Assembly (NCBI RefSeq): GCF_051388915.1
Contig: NZ_JBPKBH010000021.1
Coordinates: forward strand, 1-64,000
Direction: 5' to 3'
DNA: 64,000 nt
Source of the DNA: Yinghuangia sp051388915
GTDB lineage: Bacteria; Actinomycetota; Actinomycetes; Streptomycetales; Streptomycetaceae
The position numbers were made by a program, and so were the translations under genes. Positions 14,696-22,689 of this stretch are shown here, one piece after another. Under the pieces are notes generated by a model. That model was not told the origin of the DNA, ran no database searches, and saw only the letters and a list, made by a program, of their open reading frames with translations. Numbering within the stretch: position 1 is the stretch's first letter; each line of letters begins with the position of its first letter.

Positions 14696-16357
14696 TCAGC
14701 GCAGGTCCGCCAGAACCTCGTTCGCCGCGCGCTCGCCTTCCACCGCACCGCCGTTCATGAAGCCCTGGAAGTCGTACGACGTGTGCTCGCCGCCGATGTG
14801 CACGTTGCCCTGGCGCGTGCCCTCGTAGCCCGCGTAGCGGTGCAGGTACGAGACCGGCCAATACGAGTAAGCCCCCAGTGAATACGGGTTCTTGTGCCAT
14901 GCGGACAGCTGCGCCCTGCCCGTCCAGGCAGCCCGCGTGCCGGGGAAGACCCGGTCGATCTGCGCCAGGTAGGTCTCGGCGGTCGACCGCACAACCGGGT
15001 CGCTCTCGGTGTTGAACGGCCCGGCGGGATCGAGTCCGCGCGCCAGGCTGCCACCGCCGTACTGGATCAGCACGCCGCCCGTCCCGGCCTGCGCCTTCGT
15101 CGTGTCCCAGGTCTGCTGGAAGGGCAGGTCGGTGAAGCAGTCGCCGGCCGCGACCCCCGGCCACGGGCCCGTGCCGCGCCACGGACGGCCGGTGAACTTC
15201 ATGTTCAACTTGGTGACATAGCCCATGCGCGCGTCGCGCAGCAGGTTCGTCATCAGCGGGTCGAAGCCTGCGCGCGACAGGTCCAGGCCCTGGAGGATCG
15301 GCAGCGGAACCGTCAGGATCGTGTGATCGGCCGTGACCGTCCTGGTCGTTCCGCCGTTGTCGAACGTCAGCGTCTGGGTGCCGTCGGAGTTCGCCCGCAC
15401 CGCGACCAGCCGGTGGTCCATCCGGATCGAGCCCGACGGCAACGCGGCCGCCATCGCCTGCGTCACCTGGTCGTTGCCGCCGACCACGTGGTAACGCTCG
15501 TTGGAACCACCCCAGATGTTGAAGTGCCCCGGGTTGCTCTGCCAGCCGAGCATGCAGACCGCGGCGAAGGCCGACTGGTCGACGGTGTCCGCTCCGTACT
15601 CGACGTTGTACGCGACATCGATGAACTGGCCGAGCTCGGACGCGTATCCGCCCGGCACCCGCGACTCGATCCAGCTGCGCAGGTCCATGTCGGACAACGC
15701 CACGCCGGTCGGCGTCGCGCTGTTCCACTTGACGTCGCCGGCCTCCTGGTAGTCCCGGCGGACCGCCTGGTACATCGCCTTGAAGTCCTCGTCGGCCTGC
15801 GTCCGCGCGTAGTAGCCGCCGTCGAACCAGAGCGTCTCGACGGCGCCGGCCGGTCCCGCGGCGGCGAAGTCCACGGTGGCCAGCCCGAAGCGGCGGCACA
15901 GCTCCAACATCTTCTTGTGCCCGGTGTCGATCAGCTCGCCGCCGATCTCGGACGTCTGGCCACCGCCCCAGTAGGTGCGCTGTGTGTACATGCGGCCGCC
16001 GACACGGGTCGGGTTAGCCTCGTAGACGGTGGCCCGGACGCCCGAGTCGGCCAGCGTCAGAGCGGCCGAGAGGCCGGAAACCCCCGCACCGACGATCGCG
16101 ATCCGGGCGTCGGTACGGACCGGCCGCGTGGTCGCCGACGCGGCGGCGGGGCGGATCGTCGCCGCACCCCCGACGCCGATCCCGATGCCGACGGCCGCCG
16201 CGCGGCGCACCAACGCGCGGCGCGTCGGGCCGCCGGGGTCGGCGGCGGCTTCGGTCCGCATGTCCCGCAACTCGTCGACCGGCACGCCGAGTCGGGCGGC
16301 CGAGGCGTGGTCGGCCATGATGCGGCGCAGCGCGTGCATGGGGTTGGTGCGGGCCAC
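14696..16357 (-). CDS. Flavin monoamine oxidase, Tat-type signal
   Basis: This 553-residue FAD enzyme has the Rossmann GAGVSGLSAA motif near residue 90, E-x-x-x-R-x-GGRM, and the C-terminal GGEHTSYDFQGFMNGGAVEGERAA flavin motif. A twin-arginine-like stretch (RRALVRRAAAVGIGIGVGG) near residues 45-65 suggests export through Tat, preceded by an unusual 45-residue N-terminal extension. It probably oxidises an amine or L-amino acid to aldehyde or ketoacid, ammonia and peroxide. The GTG at 16357 follows AAAGGA by 7-8 bases. It lies 84 bases downstream of an amino acid permease on the same strand, so uptake and oxidation may be co-expressed; signs of an extracellular enzyme make the topology of that pathway unclear. 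Confidence 0.85.
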   Translation of the reverse strand: MARTNPMHALRRIMADHASAARLGVPVDELRDMRTEAAADPGGPTRRALVRRAAAVGIGIGVGGAATIRPAAASATTRPVRTDARIAIVGAGVSGLSAALTLADSGVRATVYEANPTRVGGRMYTQRTYWGGGQTSEIGGELIDTGHKKMLELCRRFGLATVDFAAAGPAGAVETLWFDGGYYARTQADEDFKAMYQAVRRDYQEAGDVKWNSATPTGVALSDMDLRSWIESRVPGGYASELGQFIDVAYNVEYGADTVDQSAFAAVCMLGWQSNPGHFNIWGGSNERYHVVGGNDQVTQAMAAALPSGSIRMDHRLVAVRANSDGTQTLTFDNGGTTRTVTADHTILTVPLPILQGLDLSRAGFDPLMTNLLRDARMGYVTKLNMKFTGRPWRGTGPWPGVAAGDCFTDLPFQQTWDTTKAQAGTGGVLIQYGGGSLARGLDPAGPFNTESDPVVRSTAETYLAQIDRVFPGTRAAWTGRAQLSAWHKNPYSLGAYSYWPVSYLHRYAGYEGTRQGNVHIGGEHTSYDFQGFMNGGAVEGERAANEVLADLR

Positions 16358-16441
16358 GGCGGGTCCTTTCGACGACGGTAGGCGGGACACGGGACCTGAC
16401 GTACGGTCAGGCGCCGGTTCTTTCCGGGGTGTTCGTTCCGT

Positions 16442-18019
16442 TCACCGGTCGGCTCGGGAGGGATCCGCCTTGGCGCCGACGCCGCCCTGGGCGGGCACCG
16501 CGGGCCGGGCGTCGCGCTCGCCGGCGTCCTCCAGGATGATGCGGCCCATGCGCTCGAACGCGTCCGGGCGCGCGTTCTTCATGTGGAGCGCCAGGCCGAT
16601 GCCGCCGGCGAACAGCAGGCCGACGATCCACGGGATGAGGTCGAACAGCAGGCTGCCCGACGCGTCCCCCGCGGCGTCCTCCAGGTTGGTCACCAGCAGG
16701 AACACCACGCCGATCATGGCGATACCGGCGACGATCGGCGCGATCAGCGTCTTGACCGGGTGCCTGGTCTCCGGGTGCTTGCCCTGCACGTGGAAGTAGC
16801 CCACGGTCGCGAACGAGCACAGCGTCTGGACGATCAGGATCGCCATCGTGCCGAGCAGCGCGAGCAGGCCGTACATGTGGACCACGGGGTCCTTGTCGGC
16901 AAGCAGGAAGCCGCTGACGATGGCGATCGTCAGGCAGGTCTGCACTGTCGACGCGACGTGCGGCGAGCCGTACGAAGGGTGCGTCCTGCCGAGGGAGCGG
17001 TGGATGAAGCCCTCGCGGCCGATCGCGTACAGGTAGCGCGACGCGCACTGGTGGAACGCCATGGCACAGGCGAACGAGCCGGTGACGATGAGCCACTGGA
17101 AGACCTTGACCGCCCAGTCTCCGAAGTGGTCGCCCAGCGGGTTGAAGAACAGGCCGCCGCCGTCGTCCACGACGCCGCGGCCTTCCGCGGAGACCATCAT
17201 CCAGGACACGAAGACGTAGAAGAGGCCGACGCCGACGACCGAGATCAGCGTCGCGCGCGGCACGACGCGCTTCGGGTCGCGGGACTCCTCGCCGTACATG
17301 GCGGTGGACTCGAAGCCGACCCACGACCAGAAGGCGAAGAACAGGCCGAAGCCGGCCGCCGCGCCGATCGTTCCGTCGGCGCCCTGGATGCCGTTGACCG
17401 GGTTGAGGGCCTCGCCGGCCAGGAAGCCGTCCGGGCCGCCGCCGGTGAACAGCACCGCGAGCGACACCGCGCCGAGCACCGCGATCTCCAGGATCAGGGC
17501 GACGCCGAGCACTTTGGCGGTGAGGTGGATGTCGAAGTAGCCGAGGCAGCCGATGGCGACGATGCCGACGAACGCGAAGACGCCCCAGTGGATGTTCACG
17601 TTGAACTGCTCGTCGACCAGGTCGTGCAGGGCGTTCGCGAAGAAGCCCAGGATCGACGCTTCGAAGACGATGTACGCCATCACCGCGAGCAGGCCCGCGG
17701 CCATGCCCACCACGCGACCGAGGCCGTGCGAGATGAAGCCGTAGAAGGCCCCGGCCGCGGTGATGTGCTTGGCCATCGTCACGTAGCCGACGGAGAAGAC
17801 GGTCAGGACCACGGTCGCGATGATGTACGCGGCGGGTGCGCCGAGGCCGTTGCCGTCGTTGCTCGCGATCACCGGCAGGTTGCCCGTCATCGCGGTGATC
17901 GGAGCCGCCGTGGCGACCGCCATGAAGACGACGCCGACGAGGCCGACCGAGTTCGCCTTGAGCCTGTTGACCTCGCCGGAACCCTCGGCCGACGGTGCGT
18001 CGGTGCTGACCGTGGTCAT
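16442..18019 (-). CDS. APC-family amino acid/amine permease
   Basis: This 525-residue membrane protein has 12 or more hydrophobic segments. It carries the APC pattern: NSVGLVGVVFMAVATAAPITAM in the first segment, and GFFANALHD and FFAFWSWVGFESTAMYGEESRDPKR in the middle, the last being the E-x-R-x-P hallmark. The N-terminal ATG at 18019 has AGGAGGTGGC directly upstream, an excellent ribosome site; the frame extends further 5' without one. Substrate is probably an amino acid or polyamine. It is the first gene of a probable two-gene unit with the amine oxidase and is divergent from the PucR-type regulator. Confidence 0.88.
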   Translation of the reverse strand: MTTVSTDAPSAEGSGEVNRLKANSVGLVGVVFMAVATAAPITAMTGNLPVIASNDGNGLGAPAAYIIATVVLTVFSVGYVTMAKHITAAGAFYGFISHGLGRVVGMAAGLLAVMAYIVFEASILGFFANALHDLVDEQFNVNIHWGVFAFVGIVAIGCLGYFDIHLTAKVLGVALILEIAVLGAVSLAVLFTGGGPDGFLAGEALNPVNGIQGADGTIGAAAGFGLFFAFWSWVGFESTAMYGEESRDPKRVVPRATLISVVGVGLFYVFVSWMMVSAEGRGVVDDGGGLFFNPLGDHFGDWAVKVFQWLIVTGSFACAMAFHQCASRYLYAIGREGFIHRSLGRTHPSYGSPHVASTVQTCLTIAIVSGFLLADKDPVVHMYGLLALLGTMAILIVQTLCSFATVGYFHVQGKHPETRHPVKTLIAPIVAGIAMIGVVFLLVTNLEDAAGDASGSLLFDLIPWIVGLLFAGGIGLALHMKNARPDAFERMGRIILEDAGERDARPAVPAQGGVGAKADPSRADR

Positions 18020-18264
18020 GCCACCTCCTTCGCAGGGAAATGCGCCGGAACAGGCGCTATGGGACGACGCGGACGGGAGCGCGGAGGGCAACCCCGTGCC
18101 GACGGGCCGTCAGCTTCGATGCGGGACACGTCCTCCGACAACCGACAGCCGGTCAGGCGTTCCGGGCGCCGAGTCGACGGAGTGTCGGGGCACGGCGACG
18201 ATGTGCGGGGTCCGAAACCCCGTCGTGATCCCCAATGCCGCGACCGGGCGGTAGCGTGCCGCGA

Positions 18265-20163
18265 ATGGACACCAGCGCCAGGCTCGTGAGCGTCCGCGGC
18301 GCGGGCGCGGCCGCGGGGAACGCGGCACCCGCGGGGGCCGCCGCGACCCCGGCGACCGCCCGGGATTCCGCGGGCGGACCGTCACCCGTGGCCGGCATAA
18401 CCGTGCGCCAGGCGCTCGAACTGCCGCCCCTGCGCCGCGGGCTGCCCGACGTGGTCGCCGCGCCGGACGGCCTGGACCGGCCGATCCGCTGGGTGCACAC
18501 CGGCGAGGTGCCCAACATCGCGTCGCTGCTGCGCGGCGCCGAACTGCTGCTCACCACCGGCCTGGGAATCGGTCCCCGGCCGGCCGACCAGCGCCGCTTC
18601 GTCGCCCAGCTCGCCGACCGCGGCATCGCCGCCCTGGTGGTCGAACTGGGCCAGCGCTTCGACGTCCTGCCGGCGGCGATGGTGGAGGCCGCCCGCACCC
18701 GCAACCTCCCGCTGATCCAATTGCACCGAGAAGTTCCTTTCGTAGCGGTGACCGAGGCGATCCACACCGAAATCGTCAACGGCCACTACGCGCTGCTGCG
18801 GCAGGGTGAGGAGGTGCACCGGCGCTGCACCGAGATCCTGCTCGGCGGGGGCGGCGTACCGGAGGTGCTGGCCCTGCTCGCCGAGCACGTCGGCAACCCC
18901 GTCTACCTGGAGGACGCCGACGGGAGGCTGCTGTACGCGCAGCGCGGCGCGGCCGGCCCCGGCGACACCGACCCGATCGACGCGTGGGCCGGGCTGCGCG
19001 GCGGACGCACGCCGGCCGGCCCACACGGCGGCGCGGGCTACCCCCGGGCCTCCGCGCTCACCCCCGGGTCCGCACTCATCGTCGACGTACCGGCCGGGAG
19101 CGCGGCCCAGGGCGGCGCCTCCGAGCAGGCGGTACGCGGCCGACTCGTCGTCCTGCCGGTGCACGCGCCGCTGCCGGCCGTCGGCCGCATCGTCGTCGAC
19201 CACGCCGCCGGGCTGCTCGCGGTCGCTCTGCGACAGGCCCGTCACGAGGAGGAGTTGGCGGCGCGCGGACGCGGTGACTTCCTGAGCGATCTGGCCGAGG
19301 GTCGGGTGGCGGAGGAGGACGCCGCACGCCAGGCACGCGTGCTGGGGTTCGGCCACGACGCGGGGCCGCTGCTGCCCGTCGTGGTGCGCCTCGGGACGGA
19401 CGGCCGCACCGATGGCGGTGTGGGCGGCGGCGCCACGGGTGGCCTGGGGGTCCTCGGGGGAATCGGAGGCATGGGCGGCATGGGAGCCGTCGGCGGCACG
19501 GGGGCCGTCGGGGGCGCGGACTGGGCCCCGATCGCCCGTGCGGTCCAGGAGGAACTCTCCGCACTGGGCCTGCCGGTACTGCTCGGCGTGCGGCCCGTGG
19601 AAGGCCGGCTCGCGCTGCTGCTCGGGTTGCGCACGGTCGGCGAACGCGTCGCCGTGGCGGACCGCGTCGCGGCCGCCTTGCGCGCGGGTCTGGACCGTGC
19701 CGGACTGGCGCCGGGCCCGCATCCGCCTGTCGTGGTGGTCGGCGCCGCCGGGCCGTGGGCGGCGGCCGGACCGGGGCTGCGGCACGCCGCCGAGGCGGCG
19801 TCGGCGGCCCGGGGGCTCGCCGAACAACCGTGGTACGACGCCCGCCGCCTCGACATCGAACTGCTGCTGTGGCGCATGCGTGAGCACGCGGACCTCGCCG
19901 CTTTCGTGGGCCGGGCGGTCGGCCCCTTGCTGGAACACGACCGCGCGGCACGGCAGCCACTGCTGCCGACGCTGGAGGCGTACCTCACGCACGCCGGCCG
20001 CAAGGCGGAGACCGCGCGGGACCTGCACCTGAACCGGCAGACTCTGTACGACCGCCTGGCCCGCATCGGCCAACTCCTGGGCACGGACCTCGACGACCCC
20101 GAGACCGTGCTCAACCTCCGCTTCGCCCTGCGCGCCCGGCGCCACGTGCCCGACAAGAGCTGA
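18265..20163 (+). CDS. PucR-family transcriptional regulator
   Basis: This 632-residue protein has the N-terminal PucR ligand domain (about 45-170, TVRQALELPPLRRGLPDVVAA and WVHTGEVPNIASLLRGAELLLTTG), a GGDEF-like middle and a C-terminal PucR helix-turn-helix (about 575-630, YLTHAGRKAETARDLHLNRQTLYDRLARI). It probably activates the divergent permease-oxidase pair in response to an amine or amino acid. A Gly-Gly-Xaa-rich insert at about residues 383-419 interrupts the middle region. The ATG at 18265 has no ribosome site; TAGCGT ending 7 bases before it may give a leaderless transcript. A start further in, at VAGITVRQ, is possible. Confidence 0.88.
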   Translation: MDTSARLVSVRGAGAAAGNAAPAGAAATPATARDSAGGPSPVAGITVRQALELPPLRRGLPDVVAAPDGLDRPIRWVHTGEVPNIASLLRGAELLLTTGLGIGPRPADQRRFVAQLADRGIAALVVELGQRFDVLPAAMVEAARTRNLPLIQLHREVPFVAVTEAIHTEIVNGHYALLRQGEEVHRRCTEILLGGGGVPEVLALLAEHVGNPVYLEDADGRLLYAQRGAAGPGDTDPIDAWAGLRGGRTPAGPHGGAGYPRASALTPGSALIVDVPAGSAAQGGASEQAVRGRLVVLPVHAPLPAVGRIVVDHAAGLLAVALRQARHEEELAARGRGDFLSDLAEGRVAEEDAARQARVLGFGHDAGPLLPVVVRLGTDGRTDGGVGGGATGGLGVLGGIGGMGGMGAVGGTGAVGGADWAPIARAVQEELSALGLPVLLGVRPVEGRLALLLGLRTVGERVAVADRVAAALRAGLDRAGLAPGPHPPVVVVGAAGPWAAAGPGLRHAAEAASAARGLAEQPWYDARRLDIELLLWRMREHADLAAFVGRAVGPLLEHDRAARQPLLPTLEAYLTHAGRKAETARDLHLNRQTLYDRLARIGQLLGTDLDDPETVLNLRFALRARRHVPDKS

Positions 20164-20405
20164 CACCCCCGAAAAGGGCGGCGCCCTCGCGCGATTCGGC
20201 TGCCGCACCTCGCAATCGGTCGTTCCACCCGGCTCGGATCCGGGCATGCGCCTACGCTTGCGCGGGCGACGCGCGACGGGGACGGACCGGCGAGCCGAGC
20301 GGGCCGGACCGAGCAGCGTCGTCGGGCCGACGGTTCCTGGCGCGGACGTTCGGACTCCCCACCCGCAGGACTCTCGGTCCGCGGCGGATGAGGGAGATCA
20401 GGAAC

Positions 20406-21623
20406 ATGCTGTGTGTGCTTTGCGGTTCTCCGTATGCGGAGACCGACACCCATTGCCCCGGCCCCCGTTGCGGCGCCGGTCTGGACGGGCAGCGGTACGG
20501 CGACGCGTCATACGCGGTGCAGGCGTGGTGCGAGCCGCGCGAGGCGGCGGCCGAGCCCGGGGAGACCGTCGTGGTGACCCTCACGCTGCGCAACTCGGGT
20601 GCCCTTCCCGACCGTTGCGAGCCCGGTCTCGCGCCCGAGACCGCTCGGCGCACCGGTCTGGACCGGCCGGGCACCGGTGATGTGCTGCCGGGCGAGGAGC
20701 GCGTGTGGACGCTCGTGTACACGGTGCCGGAGGACGCGGGCGGCGTGGAGGGCGCCGGCCCCCACGGCGATGCGGATGCTTCGGACGACACCGAGTGGCA
20801 TGACGTCGAGGTGGACGTCGTGTCGGCGGCGGACCCGCGGATCACCGCACGTGCGGTGTTCTCGCTCCAGGTGCCCGGGGGCTTCGCGGGGGCCGTTGCG
20901 GCGCCGGGGTTTGCGGGTGGCGCGGCGGCGTACGGCGCGGACGAGCGCGGAAGCAGAGGTCGGCGCGGCGGCGGGAAGCGCCGGATCGGTGTCGCGGCCG
21001 GCGTGGCGTGCGCGGTCGTGCTGGCCGTGATCGCGGGTTTTGCCATGGCCGGTTCCGACGAAGACGACGGCGGGGAGCGGGCCCCGGTGGCGGCCGGCGG
21101 GTCGTCCGCCGCGTCGGGGTCGGCGGGACCGACGTCCACGTCCGACGGGGCCGAGGATCCGTCGGGTGGCGCGACGGCGTCGGAGGGAGAGCCGTCCGCG
21201 TCCACGGCGAAGGCGTCCGAAACGAGCTCCGCGACCCCTTCGGCGACGCGGACGACCACGAAGCCCACCACAGCGGCTCCTTCGACCACGCGGCCCAGGG
21301 CGACGAGCGCGACGCCGCCCCCGGCGACCACGACGCCCCCGCCCGACAAGCCCGCTCCACCGCCGCCGAGCCCCACGTCGAAACCCACGAAGACGGACGA
21401 CGGCACGACGGTGGTGCCGAAGCTGTACGGCCTGTTGGTGAGCGAGGCGCAGGCGGCCGTGAAGCAGGCAGGTCTCGTGCTCGAACCGCACTACTACGAC
21501 GCCCGGTACGGCGAGGGCGGCCCCTTCAGGTACTGCCGGGTCTGGGAGTTCACCCCGGGGGAGGGCGCCCGGGTGCCGAAGGGGACGGTCATCGACATCT
21601 CCCGCGTCTACGGCTGCGGCTGA
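20406..21623 (+). CDS. Zinc-ribbon, single-span membrane protein with PASTA domain
   Basis: This 405-residue protein has an N-terminal zinc ribbon (Cys3, Cys6, Cys17, Cys22), an Ig-like domain (about 35-165; a CARDB-type beta fold is my inference), a transmembrane segment near 198-220 after a basic RRGGGKRR stretch, a long Ser/Thr/Pro linker (about 225-330) and a C-terminal PASTA-like domain (VVPKLYGLLVSEAQAAVKQAGL, then GEGARVPKGTVIDI). PASTA domains bind peptidoglycan fragments, so it may sense the cell wall with a cytoplasmic zinc ribbon. No kinase domain is present. An ATG six codons upstream (20388) is possible; AGGA close before 20406 favours the later one. Confidence 0.7.
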   Translation: MLCVLCGSPYAETDTHCPGPRCGAGLDGQRYGDASYAVQAWCEPREAAAEPGETVVVTLTLRNSGALPDRCEPGLAPETARRTGLDRPGTGDVLPGEERVWTLVYTVPEDAGGVEGAGPHGDADASDDTEWHDVEVDVVSAADPRITARAVFSLQVPGGFAGAVAAPGFAGGAAAYGADERGSRGRRGGGKRRIGVAAGVACAVVLAVIAGFAMAGSDEDDGGERAPVAAGGSSAASGSAGPTSTSDGAEDPSGGATASEGEPSASTAKASETSSATPSATRTTTKPTTAAPSTTRPRATSATPPPATTTPPPDKPAPPPPSPTSKPTKTDDGTTVVPKLYGLLVSEAQAAVKQAGLVLEPHYYDARYGEGGPFRYCRVWEFTPGEGARVPKGTVIDISRVYGCG

Positions 21624-21635
21624 CCGGCACTGCGG

Positions 21636-21641
21636 TAATGT
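21636..21641 (+). promoter_or_regulatory. -10 candidate TAATGT upstream of a leader
   Basis: TAATGT lies 13 bases after the PASTA gene stop. Predicted transcription from about 21648 would begin with a 7-bp hairpin (GCGTCCG/CGGACGC, 21646-21666). Confidence 0.35.
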
Positions 21642-21692
21642 TGCGGCGTCCGGATCGACCGGACGCGTGGATCGACCGAGGAGGTGAGACCC

Positions 21693-21752
21693 ATTTCCGC
21701 TTCAGCAGGCTGGGTGTCCTCACCTCAAGGAACCGCCGACGCCGCGTTCTGA
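21693..21752 (+). CDS. Possible 19-codon leader ORF with ATT start
   Basis: GAGGAGGTGA at 21679-21688 is an almost perfect ribosome site with no ATG, GTG or TTG at proper distance; the only start-like codon 4 bases on is ATT (21693), giving ISASAGWVSSPQGTADAAF and a stop. ATT starts are known, rarely, in bacteria (infC). The stop precedes a stem that covers the start region of the methyltransferase. It could be a leader peptide or coincidence. Confidence 0.35.
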   Translation: MSASAGWVSSPQGTADAAF

Positions 21753-21796
21753 CGGCGCGACGGCGAGGGCGCCCTTCGGCACTCCGAAAGGCCCTC

Positions 21797-22639
21797 ATGC
21801 CGGTCACACCGCACATTCAGCAGGTCTCCGCACTCCCCCTGACCGATTTGTCCGATCTGGTGGCCGCCCTGCGGACCGCCGGGTGCGTGTTCGCCGAGGA
21901 CGAAGCGCGCCTCCTCGCCGCCGCGGCGCGCACGCCCGACGAACTCGCCGCCCTGACGGCCCGTCGGATCGCCGGTCACCCCCTCGAACACGTCCTCGGC
22001 TGGGCCGAGTTCTGCGGGCTGCGCGTGGCCGTCGAGCCGGGTGTGTTCGTGCCGCGCCGGCGTACGGAGTTCCTGGTCCACCTCGCGGCGGTCCTCGCGT
22101 ACGAGGGCACCCGCGCGCCAGGGGCCGGACGAACTGTCGTGGTCGACCTGTGCTGCGGATCAGGCGCGGTCGCGGCGGCATTGGCGGTGCTGGTGGCGGA
22201 CGCCGAGTTGTACGCGTCCGACATCGACCCGGCGGCGGTGCGCTGCGCGCGGCGCACGCTCGCCCCCGTGGGCGGGCGCGTTTACCGGGGCGACCTGTAC
22301 GCCGCACTGCCCGGCGACTTGCGGGGGCGCGTCGACGTTCTCGTGGCCAATGCGCCGTACGTCCCGACCGGTGCGATAGGGCTCCTGCCGCCCGAGGCCC
22401 GCGAGTACGAGCCACTCGCGGCACTCGACGGCGGCACGGACGGCCTTGACGTCCAGCGCCGCGTCGCGGGGGCCGCACTTGCCTGGCTGGCCCCGGGCGG
22501 GCGCCTGCTCGTGGAGACGAGTGAACGCCAAGCGCCCCACACCGCAGAGGTGTTCGCGGGGCACGGACTCGCCGCCGAGCTCCACGTCTGCGAGGAACTG
22601 GACGCGACGGTGGTAATCGGGACGAAGTCCGTTTCGTGA
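21797..22639 (+). CDS. PrmC/HemK-like N5-glutamine methyltransferase paralog
   Basis: This 280-residue class I SAM-dependent methyltransferase resembles PrmC: an N-terminal helical part (CVFAEDEARLLAAAA), the loop EPGVFVPRRRTEFLV, SAM-binding VDLCCGSGAVAAAL (about 115-128) and the catalytic (N)APY in ANAPYVPTGAI. In PrmC the motif is NPPY, so the first proline is replaced by alanine. Thus it is a PrmC paralog of uncertain substrate rather than the release-factor enzyme. The ATG at 21797 follows GAAAGG by 6 bases; that site can pair in the stem 21765-21796, so translation may be controlled from the leader. Confidence 0.75.
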   Translation: MPVTPHIQQVSALPLTDLSDLVAALRTAGCVFAEDEARLLAAAARTPDELAALTARRIAGHPLEHVLGWAEFCGLRVAVEPGVFVPRRRTEFLVHLAAVLAYEGTRAPGAGRTVVVDLCCGSGAVAAALAVLVADAELYASDIDPAAVRCARRTLAPVGGRVYRGDLYAALPGDLRGRVDVLVANAPYVPTGAIGLLPPEAREYEPLAALDGGTDGLDVQRRVAGAALAWLAPGGRLLVETSERQAPHTAEVFAGHGLAAELHVCEELDATVVIGTKSVS

Positions 22640-22689
22640 GGCGGCTCGTGGCCTCAAGCGCGGCACAGTGAGCCCCCCGTTGTCTTCGG

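Noticed and set aside
21646..21796. Known riboswitch class
   Set aside because: I could not match the leader to any named riboswitch core; it is listed only as a structured leader.
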